NCBI RefSeq assembly: GCF_000006565.2 | Contig: NC_031480.1 | Location: 698,144 to 762,143, forward strand | Direction: 5' to 3' | Source: Toxoplasma gondii ME49 | Lineage: Eukaryota > Apicomplexa > Conoidasida > Eucoccidiorida > Sarcocystidae | Length of the DNA: 64,000 bases | Shown: positions 13,887-34,900 of the stretch, piece by piece | Layout: every line of letters starts with the position of its first letter | How positions within the stretch are numbered: the first letter of the stretch is position 1 | Translations under genes and position numbers: made by a program | Notes under the pieces: generated by a model | What the model saw: the letters and a program-made list of their open reading frames with translations, nothing else | What the model was told of the DNA's origin: nothing | The model's database searches: none

Positions 13887-13999
13887 ATCTCTCGTTTTGC
13901 GCCAACTGAGGTGAATTAAAACAAAGCTGTCTCTCTCTGTGTGTGGCAGTGCTCCTGTGAACGTAGGATGCATATGCGAGACATCTTGGCGGGGACATC

Positions 14000-14381
14000 A
14001 TGAATCTTTCCGAAACTCGAGAGCCACGTTTTAAACAAATGGATTCCCGCGAGAACGAGCCGCCTTTCTTGTGGAAACAGGAGATGAGAGTTCGGAAGGT
14101 GTATATTGCACCCCTCCAAGTTTCCTCCTTCCCCACTGTTTCAGGGCCTTTGTGCTGAACAGATTTCTCAGTTTTTGAGAAATGTGGAAGGGCGTGTTGG
14201 CGAAATTCCATGCGAGAAAGCGCGTCCGCAATTATGTGCCAAGAAGTCCACTTTTTCTCGGGTGATATTCTACGCTGGACCTCATACGCTTATGTTGACA
14301 GAAGCTGAATGTCTTGCTGGATTTGATGCATCTCCTTTACACCGGGTGCCTTTGCTGGAACTGTCAGACCCGGATAACTGA
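14000..14381 (+). CDS. Candidate small protein gene with a very short intron (doubtful)
   Basis: An ATG at 14000 in a fair context opens 33 codons ending at cggaag|gtgtat (14098). A strong polypyrimidine acceptor (ctgtttcag, to 14144) is followed by a 79-codon exon in the same phase, ending in TGA at 14379-14381. The spliced product would be 111 aa, hydrophilic and without a family I recognise. Against it: the intron would be only 46 bases; the acceptor could instead join the in-phase donor after 13368 (acgcag|gtaggc); and a 133-codon ATG frame overlaps on the opposite strand (14211-13810). The stretch may simply be non-coding leader of MCM4. Confidence 0.2.
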
Positions 14382-15661
14382 GTACAACTCAACTGCTTCG
14401 AAATCACGTTTTTCCGCCATGGACTGCCTATCTGAGATACCGTGCAGAAAGTTCGACTGAGCCGGCTGTCTGTACAGCAGGTTAACTCCCAGACAGGAAG
14501 CAAAGGCAGAAGGTCTGCTGAACCTTCAACTGTCGGAGAAGCAGCAGCTCAGGGAAAGAAGGGGAAGCGAGGCAACGCAGGGCAGCGGACAAGCCGAGGA
14601 AGAGCGGACGGGAGGGACCTAGCGAGAGAAGGAGAGAAAAGAGGCGATAGAGAAACAAGCGGCGAGAACTCCATGCAGCAACGAACAGAGGGACTGAGTA
14701 GAGAAAGCGGAAGAGGAAGAGAAACAGGGAGAGAGAACAACAAAGACAATCACTTACATTTTTCATGCGCTGCCGCCCCCCCGTTTCCGGATGGTGAGAA
14801 ACGACCGCATCCCCTGTGTCCCCCCATTTTCTCCCTCGCTTGACCCTCCACCACCCCCCCTCGTTTTCTCGACCTCCTGTGGTCTTCGAAGAGCGTTTCT
14901 GCGGAAAAAGAAAAGGAGGTTCCTCTCGTGTTCTGCGTTTTCTCTGTGGGAAGCAAGCTGCGGAGTTCCTCTTTTTTTTCTCGTGGAAAGACCTCGTCTT
15001 CGGCGAGGAAAACGCACTTCGCCGCTCGCGTGTCTCTCGTGTCTCTCTCTCGGGTGGATGTACACACGCCGCGGTCCACGAGTGCGTTTAATCGACTTCC
15101 GTCAAAACGCGTTGTGTGTCGGCCAGAAAGTAAATGAATTGCTTCCGGTGAAAAGAGGAGGCGCGGAAGAAAGACTTGAAAACTCACCAGACACTCACAT
15201 CCTTTTTCTCCAGGCCTCGTTGATGCCTGATTCCTTCCTTGGCAGCTCTGTGCTCCTGTCTCCTTCGTCGCGTCGCTCTTCGCCTCGCTTCGCCGTTCCT
15301 CGCTTTTTCTGAAACGCTGTCCATCCATCTGTCTGCTGCCCTCCTCGCTCCCGGCCTCTCTCTTTTCCTGCCTGGGTGCTCTTTCGTCTCTCTCCAAAAA
15401 AAACAGACTGCCCTGTCTCCTCTCTGTCCGGCCCCTTCCTCTCTCCTCGTTTCCTCTGGCCGACACTGGTCGGTCTCCCGTTTTTGCCTCCTTCCCTCCT
15501 CTCCGTCGGCCCTCTTTCTCTTTGTCTCTTCTTCTGCTGCCTTTCCTTGCCCCCTCCGCTCCGCCGTTTCCTCTCCTTTCGCCGCGCTATCCCCGCTCTC
15601 TCTTCGCCGCCTTTTCCGCGCCTTCTCTCCTTTTCCGCGCCTTCTCTCCTTTTCCGCCACG
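14382..15661 (+). other. MCM4 upstream region and pyrimidine-rich leader
   Basis: No gene is supported. From about 14750 to 15661 the plus strand is CT-rich, the composition of 5' leaders here. A frame open upstream of the MCM4 ATG, in the same phase, translates this leader and is not taken as protein. Confidence 0.6.
15611..15658 (+). repeat. 19-bp tandem repeat just before the MCM4 start
   Basis: Two full copies of a 19-base pyrimidine-rich unit (cttttccgcgccttctctc) and a partial third end three bases before the ATG at 15662. They lie in the presumed 5' leader. Confidence 0.9.
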
Positions 15662-24237
<8,576 letters not shown>

Positions 24238-27200
24238 AGAGCAGACTGAGAAGTGAGAGGAGACGCCCGAAGAACAGGCTGGACATTCTTTGTGAATTTG
24301 CGTTCTCCGTGGGCAGAGAATGCAAGGACTGGGGAGAAGAGCCGTCAGCTGAATAGGCTAGTGATGACGGAGGCAACGTTTGTCGTTGAAGAGGCGGGTG
24401 CTGCGTCTCTTCAAAAATAGGAAAAATGCACCAGTGTCGGTTGCCTGGTGAGGCGCGTGGCTTCTCGCTGTTCTCGCGGTGCCAAGTTTTTGCTAAAAGA
24501 AACGGAGACCAAGTCCTCACTAATACGCGCTAGAATTCGACCAACAAAGCATCGGATCGTGCAATCGTCAGATTACGTCTGTGCACGCATAGGCATATTT
24601 CTGTGTATAGCGTGAAATCTGTAGAACTGAGGCCACGGGGGGGACGTTTTCCGCATGAACCGAAGAACGACGACGCGCCACAATTACAGGTCGCTCATGG
24701 GCGTTCAGCGGCTGACTCACGATTCTGAAAAAGTGCTTTTTCCGAAGCCCACGTCGAGCATAGAAAACCCTGGCGACAAAAACCAGAAACGCCCCGTAAG
24801 TGTACACTTGAACAACTTTGGAGGAGAAAAGCTCCCTCACGGCCCGGCAAAACTGCGTGAAAAACGGTACTCTGTGTTCTTTGGAGTCGAACTGTTGATA
24901 AGGCGGTGAACCATGTACATGAGAAGCTTACATTAATTCGTGCCTAATGGGTATTAACAGAGCTCCACTTTCGTGGAAGAATCTGACTCTCAAGCGAGGC
25001 GGGGACGCAGACGCAACTCGGTCGCGGAAAAAGTTGGAACTTGTCGATGAAGAGGTTTTGACATCTCAACTGTCTTTTTTTTGTGTCGGCGTCGATACGC
25101 ACTCCATGATGGCTTATGCAGCTGTACGGCGCTAGCCTGAATCATGCTTTGTTTAGCAAGACAGGCATTTTCTCAAACTGTGTGTGCTTTCTGTCTTGTG
25201 CGAACACTTTCGTGGACTCGGGGTGCATCGCTCGCTTCTCGCCACCCCACGAGACGCTCTTGACATGTACTGCGCCAGTGATACTCCGCTTGGCCGCGCA
25301 TTTTCCCTCTTTTTGTTAGAAGCTTATCGATTTTTCGAAGTCATCTTATCTGCCGCGTCGGTCGCCCCGCACGACCCTTCCTTGTTCTTGACAGCTTCTA
25401 AAGAAACGGCTCGGCCTCGGGAAGAACTCAGCCGCTGCACACTTGTCCTGAAAAACTCGCTTTCGGTCGTCAGGTCCACTGAGTAAGCCGTAGGAACCGT
25501 TTGTGGCGTCGTAGAGATGATCCACAAAGCAAAAACAAAGCTCGTACGTCGACAGACGGCGGCTTCTGTCGCGTACACAATCGAACATGAATTCTCAGAC
25601 AAAAGGCTGGTGTTCGGAGGAAGCCGAGTGCACAAGAGCAGCTTTTTCAAGGCCGGTAACACGCAGGCTCACCACACAATTACTGCAGCATACACATACA
25701 CCACATGGCTGGGATAAAAATGACGTGGACTGTCGAAATGTGTGTCCAGATCTAAAATACCAACAGGACGAAAATATAGGGGCGAAGTGTTTGCGAACAA
25801 TGTGGTGACTGCGTGGGCACCTTGCCGAGACTCGCGTTTGTACCCTTTCTACTTTTCTATGACTGAATGTTGTTCATCTTTTCTTTCGTCATCGTTAGGC
25901 CTTTCTTGTCTTAAACGGTCTGATGTACAGCTCACGGATAACTGACTTTGATGCGTGTTCCGTTAGCTATACGAGTTTCACGCATGGTCCCATCACAACA
26001 GACAGCACGGCGAGGCTCGCGTTTAACCCTTGATAATAATTCACCCTCAGAAAGAGGAGATCCCTTTTACGAATGCAGGGCCTGAGTGTTGGAACAGAAG
26101 CAGAAGCAATAAATGGAAACTCTAGCGTCATTGAAGAACGGTGAACGAGTGACAAGCGATCTGAAACTGAACAGTGCGCTCTTCTTCGAGGAGCCAAGCT
26201 TCCTTTGTCGAGACAGGAAGAGAAGTTTGCTTTTCACTGCTATAAAAACGAGGCGCCTGAAAGGGAGAAGCTAGAATGAATGCACGGATGGCATCTAGTC
26301 AGCGAAGTCATGCTGCACGAACGGCGGGCGAAAGTGAAGCAAAAAATGTCCTGTGTTAGAACTGCAAGTGCGTTTTCCCTTTCAAACTGTCCAAGAGGAG
26401 CAGTAAAGCAGAAAGGAAATAAAACGAGGATTCTGCAGATGACTCATCCCTATCCTCTAACTTTTTGCCGCAATGTCGAGACAGGAGGCAGTGCACTCTG
26501 TGGCTGGAAAATGTTGGGCTTATCCGGGAACACTGTGTTGAACTTTCCCGTTTTTGTGAATTGCGAACTCTGCTGTCACAAAAGTTTGATCGACTAAAAA
26601 AATAAGCGTGCGTCGTGTTTAGGGTTTAAAGCTTCACGGCGGCTTTGAAAGCGTCTTTACAGGTTTCTTTTTCCTCTACACTGGGACGCGACACCGGACC
26701 GGGGAGCGTCTTCTCAACATGCACGACGAAAACCCACTGTCGACATTTAAAAACCTTTCTGATCCTTTTTAGCGAAGGATGTTATCTTCGAATACGCCTG
26801 GACCTGCAGTGCGTCATTGCTCAATGAGCATGTCCTTTCCTCGGATGGCCTCTTGGCCCCTATCTCTGCCTGGCTGTTTCTCCTCCCCCGAACAGTCTTA
26901 GCTCTCTCGCCAACCGTCTCCTTGGAAAAAGGAGAGGCGCGAGAAAACCTCGGGAAAAAAACCGGAGATAACCTGTACAAAAACGTGTCAGAGCCCCACC
27001 CGGGTCTCCTGTTCGTTGTCTGGCAACACTGCCCCCACCCAACGCTCCTTTCGTCCCTCACGCAATGTCAGCCATATGCCATTTTTCCCCACGGCAAACT
27101 GCGAGACACCCACAGAAACTGCACTCTCACGGACATGCAGAAGACAGAAAACGAGGCGGCCAAATGACATATGAGTAGGAAAACACAGCACGCAACCCTG

Positions 27201-27436
27201 AGACCGCGCACTCCACCAAAACATTCCACCGCGTTTCCGTGTCGTTTCACGCGCGGCGAATGCAGTCCAAAAACCGTTCTCTGTTGCACTCAACTGGAGC
27301 CCTGCAGCACAGTTCCATAAAAGTAGCATCTGCCCGCAGCACAGGTCGATACTGCCCAGCAGCCACTGCGCGGACATCCTTCTCGACGTCGCGACCCTCT
27401 GGCCTTCTCTGTGCGTCCTCTCCTGGTTCGGTGCAG
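24238..27436. other. Gene-poor stretch downstream of MCM4
   Basis: It contains the 3' UTR of MCM4 (plus) and, at its right end, the probable 3' UTR of the small minus-strand gene. Composition is balanced, without the GA/CT skew of the neighbouring introns. Open frames are short and I found no convincing exon with matching splice phases. Confidence 0.6.
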
Positions 27437-28446
27437 TTACTTAGAGGCGTCGAGCATACTCGACGAGTTGCGACGGTCGAACGCCACCATTTTCTCAGTT
27501 TCTTGGTTGTGCTCGTGCTTCTCGGGAAGCTGCTTGTTCATCAGCTCTTCCGCCCTACAGACGCAACAAAAAAGGCCGCGATCGCAGTGCAGCTGTTGGA
27601 GGGAAACACCGGAGACGAAATGCGGAACGGAACCGAACACGCAATGTGAAGGCCTCTGTCCAAATGCGGCCTTGTCAGCGTCACTCCACCGGCAACGTCG
27701 TGCCACCCGCAGAAGCCGCTGTCGCTCCTGGCGTCGAAAGACGAAACTTGGACGCAAATGCCGAAGAGGCACCTCACCCTGAAGCGACGAACTGCTGCAC
27801 CGGCTAACCCAGTCCGCGGTACGGTGGCTAGAATGACCATCGGTGTGGACACAGTAACTGTACACGGTTAGCTGCTGTTGAGATATCCTGCAAATGAACG
27901 TACTGGTGTCCACACGTGGGCGTACCGGGAGGTTGGCCACAATCACATTCTCGAGATGTCGCCGGGTATGCACAAACTACTTTCCACAGCGTTCTTACCT
28001 CTCGACAAAGGTGTCGGTTCGCGCCAAGTCGATCTTGTCGTTCTTGTTCAACGCCCTAAGGGAAAGAGACACCGGAAAGCACACGCAAAAGGTCAACTGC
28101 GTATCGACGTGCCATAGCTTTTTTTACTCGCGCCCCCCTGGTGTCTCAAACCTGCCACAACGGCCAAGAGAGATCGACTTGGTCACGAAAGCCAGCAGCA
28201 AGCCGTGATGATGACCGTCGCTTTGCCTGTTCTGGCGCTTGGAAATTCAAAAACAGAGAGACGGACCCACAGTGGACGCTGCCACCCGCAAACCAAAGTG
28301 GCGGGGAAGCGCGACCTATTTCTACCGGTATGAGACAAGTATACACCTGTTTTGTCAGGACAGTTCTGCCTTGAAGTTGAGGACCTTCTGGACGACTGAC
28401 AAAGCCTCTTACTTCTCAAGGCCGGCCAAATCGTTAGGTTTCGCCA
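27437..28446 (-). CDS. Small three-exon gene, 69-aa hydrophilic protein of unknown function
   Basis: I do not recognise the family. Exon 1 is 28446-28412: ATG GCG in a good context (cagagATGG), ending aa|gtaaga. Exon 2 is 28055-27999: acceptor cccttag, donor ag|gtaaga. Exon 3 is 27554-27437: acceptor tctgtag, stop TAA. Phases are 2 and 2, and the total is 210 bases (69 aa plus stop). The introns of 356 and 444 bases have strong consensus ends. The product starts MAKPNDLAGLEK. It has a middle helix-forming segment (KNDKIDLARTDTFVERAEEL) and a polar tail ending SSSMLDASK. There is no signal peptide, membrane helix or cysteine, and the visible character is that of a small soluble, partly helical protein. 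The longest single open frame per exon is under 40 codons, so it is easily missed. Evidence is internal only: three consensus junctions that keep one frame, and protein-like composition. Confidence 0.6.
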
Positions 28447-31400
28447 TCTCTGTGTCCTATGCACAGCAACACCACAAAACGACACTGGCAAGACGATCAG
28501 GACTAAACTCGGAGACGAACAGACCCCCTTCCAACAAAAGACACATTCTCTACGTGCGGCGCTCTCTGCTAAAGACGTCCTCTGTCGATTGGAGAGCCTG
28601 CAATCCAGCAACACAAACGGGAAAACGTTGCCGCGAACGCATGCCACTGTGTACCTACACTAACAGTCTTGCTGCGACCACACCCGAACCGGACGCAACA
28701 TTCTGCCTGAACACGGGACTTGAAAAAACACTGTAGCTGGAGGTCCAACCACACAAAAAAAGAAAAAAACGCCGAAAATCTTCGCCAAAAAGATAGTCCT
28801 CCCACATGCCGCTCCCCTTTCCCTACAAAAGCCGCCCAATGGCAGCCGCAGAACCTCGAACGCGAGGGGCAAACAAAGTAAAAAGGACTCACAAGCGAGA
28901 TTAGGTACAAATTGCGCCAAAGTGAGCGTTGGAGCGTGTTTGCGCCAAGAAACCGCGAGAAAAACGCAAAGTTTCGGCCAAGTTCAATGGAACAACGCCG
29001 AGCATGAAACGTAAATTGCCAAGGATGTTTATTAAACGCGAGCCTGTCACCAGCTTGCGGCTCTTCCTGCTCCCATTCCTCACTCCGCGCTCCGAGAAAC
29101 GAGCGCAACGAGACGGCGAAGCTGAAGAGGCCGTGCCCAGCGCTTTTGCCGCTGTTCTCGTGCGGGCGCAACCGTCGTAAAGCAGGTGGGCTAGTGCAGC
29201 CAGAAAAGCGATGCTGCTGAGCTAGAAGCGCACGGAATAGGCCTGCAGAAGACTCTCCCGGCGAATTTCGTCTCCGCTGTCTTTCGCAAAACGCGCCACA
29301 GCCGCCGACGGCAAAAAGAGGCAAAAAACACCCGCGTCCATCGTTATCCCGCCGAGGGCAAACACGTGTGCAAACCGCTGATAGCCTGGAGTGGTCGCTT
29401 CAGACGTGGTATCTGGCAACTCTCACGGTGGTCAGAATCACTCCAGTGTGCCAGTAGAAGGTAGGTAAACACACAATTGAGATACAACCTATAAAGGGCA
29501 CGATAACATGTAATACCGCGTTCTGACGTGATGCCTGAGATATGTACAATCCGCGTCTGCAAGCAGCTCAGAGTTTCAGAATGTGTGCCGAGAGACGGCA
29601 AGAGCCACGAACTTCGAACCGTACATCCGAAAGCATGTTTGTAGTTTTGTATTTCGAGAATTGCGTGCATACTACAGTAGTACGATTTTTCACGCGGACA
29701 AGTTCCCAACTAAGCACGAGGACGGCTACGAAACGCGCATGTGGCAGTTTTTTCTATTTGAGGGTCACGGGATTTCTGCTTTCGCACGCGGCTTCCATGA
29801 AAGCCGCCGCAGCCTGACGAATTAGATTGCATGCTGACAGGAACGTGAACGGGTGTCCTAGGCTAACCAGTGTCTCTGAGGCAGGCCTGAAACTTGTTCC
29901 TGTTGGGCTGCTCCCAGTACTGAAGGCTACGCGAGACCTTGTCCGTCAACAAAGCTCCAAGCACAGCACGTGTGAAAGCGTGAAACTCGCGCAAACTCGG
30001 GTAACCTGCTGCTATGCACTTGCGAGAACGCTAAGAATCCACCCAGTACCGTTAGATGCAGCGGCTCTCTCAGGTCGTTTCTAGTGCAGTGGGCGAGGAT
30101 GCATGCATGTGTGAATCTACGTGTCTGTCCTGGCTACTCAACTCGCCCGCTCTCGCTGAGAGACTTACGTATCCCAAACCACCTTGTCAAAATCCTACAA
30201 AACTTTCATTTATAAAAACGCACGCCCAAACGTTTGATGTATCGAAGCCTTGCATCGGGGACCGACTTAGTGGCACACTCCGCCGATGTGGATACGCACG
30301 CCGCTAAGAACTGTTTTTTTGAGGGGAATGGCCGATGCATCCACGAATGACGGGTTTTCATTCTTTTGGACTGGCGTTTCTCGGGGACAAAGCAAATTTT
30401 GGTGTACACTGCTGGCGGCAAAGCAGCCTCGCTTGCAGGGAAAGAAGACAAAACTCGCAGCGCTTGCAAAAAGTCTCACGGAACCGGGCTTTTCTCCCCA
30501 GAACCCTGCAAGAGGTTCCTTACACGGTCGTCCCGCGAAAAAGGAAGAAAAATCAGGGAGTCGGACCTCGCCGCCGAGTTGCGAGAGGCTCAGACACAAA
30601 AAAAAGCGCGGGAGCAAACTCCTACCGCACACAGGCCGATCTAACGGACAAACATCCCTATATCGCACGTTTATCGACACCCACCAAAGTACCTATATCG
30701 CTGCAAGCGCAGATATGCATCCCTATTCCGTCAGTGGTTTCGTAGCACGCTTACACTCGCATACTGTTTAGCGGCAAAAGCAGAAAAATATTCAAAGCCC
30801 ACTGACACGTAGTTAAGAAACTGAGTCTACCTTTGCTGCCGTTGAAGGTGTTCATACAAAATGTATGCATCTCTCTATAGACAAGTGAACCGCTGCACAT
30901 TTCATGTACGTACGTTCACATGCATACTAACACCTTCACTTACACGGACAAATATAAACTGCTATGTGTAAAAAAAAACGCAGTTTGCGGGTACTGTGGG
31001 CGGTGAGAGGGGGGGTCGGGGGCAGGGACAAGCGCGAAAGACCGGCCGTCGACTCAGCACCGCCGGGTTCTCTGCATGCTCTCGCACAAAACGTAGTCAG
31101 TCCCGAGGCAGTCCGAGGAGCTCGAGTTCTTCCTGCGTCCGGAGTTCCCCTCTTATCATCTGGGTCACACCGTGGGGAAATGAATTGGGGGGCATGCGCT
31201 CCTGCAGAAGCCAAAGAAAACGCAGGCAGGAACTCGAGGACTCCCATCCGCTCTCCAGTTTGAACCCCGCCGTTCACTAGAGCGTACAGAAACTCATTTG
31301 TACGATATAAAGCTTTCTTTAACGTCCTGGCAGAGGTTTCCATTTAAAACTCCTACAGTATCTACAACACCTCTAATTACTGTATATTTAGTCCCATGAA

Positions 31401-31788
31401 TTTGGCACTCGTCCTTTCTCTATGAGAACACAGTTGTGGCCTTGTAAAGCCTGGCCGTCTCCGGCTAGCTGTCGAGAGGCGTCTCAGGCAGTCTCGGGGA
31501 CCACCAAAAACATGAACAGAGCGCGACACCAGGGGAATGAGGCAGTGGAAGAATAAACGAAGAACACCCGTCTGTCCACTCACAAAACGAATACAAACAT
31601 GCGCACAAAGAAATGCAAATATGTGTGTCTTGCCCATAGGCAGAGATGCGTGCTGGCACTGCAGTGAATCACTGACAGACAGAAGCATACGCCTCTACCA
31701 CACCCAAGGAGTCTGAAAAGACACGAAAAAGCTACCCATATGTATGTATGTATGTATGTATGTATGCTTGTATACATGTATGTATATA

Positions 31789-31823
<35 letters not shown>

Positions 31824-31928
31824 ATGCATATATGCATGTATATATGTTTGTATGTATGTATGTATGTATATATGTATGTCTGTATGTATATATGTATGCT
31901 TGTATGCCTGTATTGATTTGCGAAATCT
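28447..31928. other. Intergenic stretch between the small gene and the kinase gene
   Basis: It is presumed to hold the promoter of the small minus-strand gene on its left and the 3' UTR of the kinase gene on its right. One TGCATGC lies at 30100-30106. Several frames of 80-250 codons exist on both strands, none with recognisable motifs or a convincing start and splice pattern. Confidence 0.55.
31740..31912. repeat. TATG tetranucleotide array after the kinase stop codon
   Basis: About 170 bases of imperfect TATG/TA repeat begin about 15 bases downstream (minus sense) of the kinase stop at 31929-31931, probably within its 3' UTR. Confidence 0.95.
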
Positions 31929-34900
31929 CTATTGCGGGCGTGGGCTGCCTACTTTGTCTCCAACTCGATTGAGATACAGGTAGGCGTCGCTTCCATGGAA
32001 GGGCAGAGAAAGAATTTCTAGTCTCCCCCCCAAGTACGAAGCATAGAGTCGACTGAGGGGAAGGCCGCATCCAAAGCCTGCGAGGGGAGACACCTGCGGG
32101 GTCGAGGGCCCATTCGAGCCGGCGCCCGTGGGGGGGCTGCTCGCCCCGACAGCTGGCGTCGGGTGGGTGTCTCCTCGACTGCGGATGTCTGTCTCCGTCA
32201 TCCCAAGGCCTTCCGACGGACTTCCCTCTTCGGTATCCAGTTTGCGCAGCGGCTTCTCCAGAGAAGGCGCGCGAGAGCCTGAGCACAACTGGCGGGTGTT
32301 GCCCCCCACAGCCGGCGCATCGGTCGCCCCCGCGTCCCAGACGGGGCCTGTCTCTCCGCTGCGCCGGCTGTCTCCGACCGCGCCGGGGATCGTCGGCGGC
32401 GCAGCATCGAGAGACCCCACAGTCGGAGGAGACGGAGTTTCGTCGGGAACGGTGACAGTCGGAGGAGACTGGCCAAGGCCGATCTCGACGGGTCGAGCTG
32501 TGGTGTACATGTAGCTCCAGATTTTGTCGATTGACTCTTGCGCTACGCCTCCTCCTTGATCAGACATCTGACGAAAGAGAAGAGAGGGACAGCAAGGCGG
32601 TTGACACACGCGGCGAGTCCTGACGACGCGTCTTTTCTCTTCAACGCACTGCGCCTGTCCTCTGAAGCCTTCGCTCCCTCTCATCACGCTTTTCCCTTGG
32701 CAGGATCTGACCCTTCGATTGTCCTTTTCCTTTCGTAATTGCTGTTTCCTCCTGACACTTGCCAGGCGTCCGCGACTCACCTTGATCGCAATCACGCGAT
32801 TGTCCCCAGACACGACCAATTGAATCGGAGGCAGTTGCATGTCTGAGTCCGCCAGCTTCGTTTCGTACTGTGGGGGCCGGCCGTAGAACAAGAACGAACT
32901 GTCGTACTCGTAGTCCTCTTCTCGCTTGAGGCTGAACGCGTTTCCTACGCTGCCTCGAGATGTCCGTACACCCGAGAAGCTTTTGCCCGCCTCCTCGTCG
33001 AACGCGGAAGAACGCGAACGACGTGAACTCGAATCCGCTCCGAAACGCTCCACTGTCGCACGCATCGCATTCTGTGAACAGGACATAATTCTTGCGCCAC
33101 ACAAACACTTAAAGCCAGGCGTTTCCGTATCTCTAACTGCCTCATCTCCGGCGATCTGCGTTTGGAGCTATGCCACGAGAGAGCGACAGAAAGTAAATTT
33201 CTTCTTTATGGAAGTATGTTGTGCGTTGTTCGCACCTTCGTCGCACAGCTCACCTTGAAGAGTTCAAAGAGAATGTAGTAGAGGTACTGCGGCACACATG
33301 CAAAACGCTCGCGCTCGTTGTTCCAGATCTGAACAGAAGAAGTCGACAAACAAAGAAACAGCGAAATCCAGCTGTTCATCCATGTTTGCTGTCTAGCGGC
33401 AGATCTCTCTTTCTATCTGTCTGTCTATCTCTCTGCCTACCTGTGTATTTATGTGTCAACCTGTCTACGCATCTAATCTATCTACTTGTATCTGACCATC
33501 GGTTTCTGTCTGCGTATGCGCAGATCTCTCGTGCGGTCAGGGACTGTGTGTTACATGCGAGCTCAGCGAGGAGACAATAGATACAAAAAGCGGCAACAAA
33601 TCGCACACAACATCAATGGCCTGAGTCCATTCTCGCGGCCTTTCGGATCGTCTTCAACATTCAAACGAATGCTTGCAGCGGCACGGATACGGCGACAGTA
33701 GTCGCCAAGAACACAAAAAGCCCAAGCCTTAAATGATGTGAAGAACCTGCAGTCACTTACAACACAGATGTGTGCTTGCACACACCAATATGTGGATAAA
33801 TACATCTGTATATATATATATATGCATACATTTTGTATAGAAATATGCAGATAAATAGGCATATACATCCCCACCCATATAAATATATATATATATATAT
33901 GTATATGCATATGAATAGGATTTTAGACATATGAAGATCTGTGTATGCAGATAAATGGGAGACTGTGACCACCTATAGCTGTGTGTCCATATCGATCCGT
34001 GTCCGATGTACGAACACCTACTAAGAGACGCTGGTAATACGGAGAACAGCGAATTGGCTGGTGGGAAAGGAGCAATGCAATTCGCAGCATTTTGCGTTCG
34101 AACGTTGCACGAATTTTGGCTGCATGCGCAGCGTCTCACCAGGACTCTCGGGCAGCAGCCGTAGTGGTAGTGACACAGTTTTTCTGCGTCTGAAGACAGA
34201 CAAATCACAGATTCGACTCCCTTCGCGCTGGAGTCGCCAGTCTACGCGGGGTGTCTCCGACCTCGAACGACAACTAGGAAGAGCGACGACACTCCGTAGC
34301 GCTTTCAGCGGGGAGTGCATACCTCTTCAGTTGCCTCTCCTTGAAGAGGCGCACTATGCACAATCTTCTTGGACCCTCTTACACGCTTATGACTTCATGT
34401 TGTTTCAGCAGTGTGAATAATTATCCTCGACGCTTTCTGCCACAAAAAGCGACGCGCTCCTCACCTCCTGCCGCCTTCTTGATCACTTGCATAGGATCAC
34501 AGTCTGCAAACGAGGATCGGGAGGAAAGAAAAAAAGTCAAAAACCAGTGAAAACGCACAGGCGGTTCGAAATAAAGTATTGACATCAGGAAGCCGACGAG
34601 AAAAACGGGAAAACAGCGAAAGGAGGAACAAGTGTTACCTGCGAGGAGAGAGAGAACAGAGTAAGAAACACAGGTGAACAAGAACTATACATCGCATACG
34701 GAAAAGAAGTATGTTGTCTGTGGAGTAGCGCCACCTAAAATAATCAAGAAAGAAGGAACGTAACGAGACAGTGCCTGCCTATGATGTACAACATTTGCGT
34801 AGGAGGAAGAAGAACAAGTAGAAACACACAGAGTCAATTCTTTCTCTCACTGCGGCAATAACAAAACAAGATCTACCTCGAGAGAGAGGAAAGGCACATG

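Larger units (their letters stand above)
10579..13999. other. Divergent intergenic region, EDC4-like side
   Basis: No gene is supported here. From 10579 to about 12250 the plus strand is strongly GA-rich, so the minus strand is pyrimidine-rich. That is the skew of leaders and introns elsewhere in this window, and it fits a long 5' leader or leader intron of the EDC4-like gene. The stretch 12300-13999 is mixed and contains a TA microsatellite and two TGCATGC motifs (13752 and 13880). Open frames here are low-complexity Arg/Glu or Ser/Leu translations of the skewed sequence. Confidence 0.6.

Noticed and set aside
15239..15661. Possible N-terminal extension of MCM4 in the same open frame
   Set aside because: The translation is Ser/Leu/Phe/Pro low complexity from a CT-rich leader with tandem repeats. 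The ATG at 15662 has a good context and begins a normal hydrophilic MCM4 N-tail.
28569..29324. 251-codon minus-strand open frame upstream of the small gene
   Set aside because: No recognisable motif, no clear ATG context and no splice support; it is probably a chance frame in the 5' region.
30936..31343. 135-codon minus-strand frame starting at an ATG
   Set aside because: Poor start context, composition typical of GC-rich non-coding sequence and no motif. It could be revisited with RNA data.
24238..31928. Nuclear insertion of mitochondrial DNA, sought because such inserts are common in Toxoplasma
   Set aside because: I saw no stretch I could identify as cob, coxI, coxIII or rRNA fragments. 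A BLASTN against the mitochondrial genome would decide.
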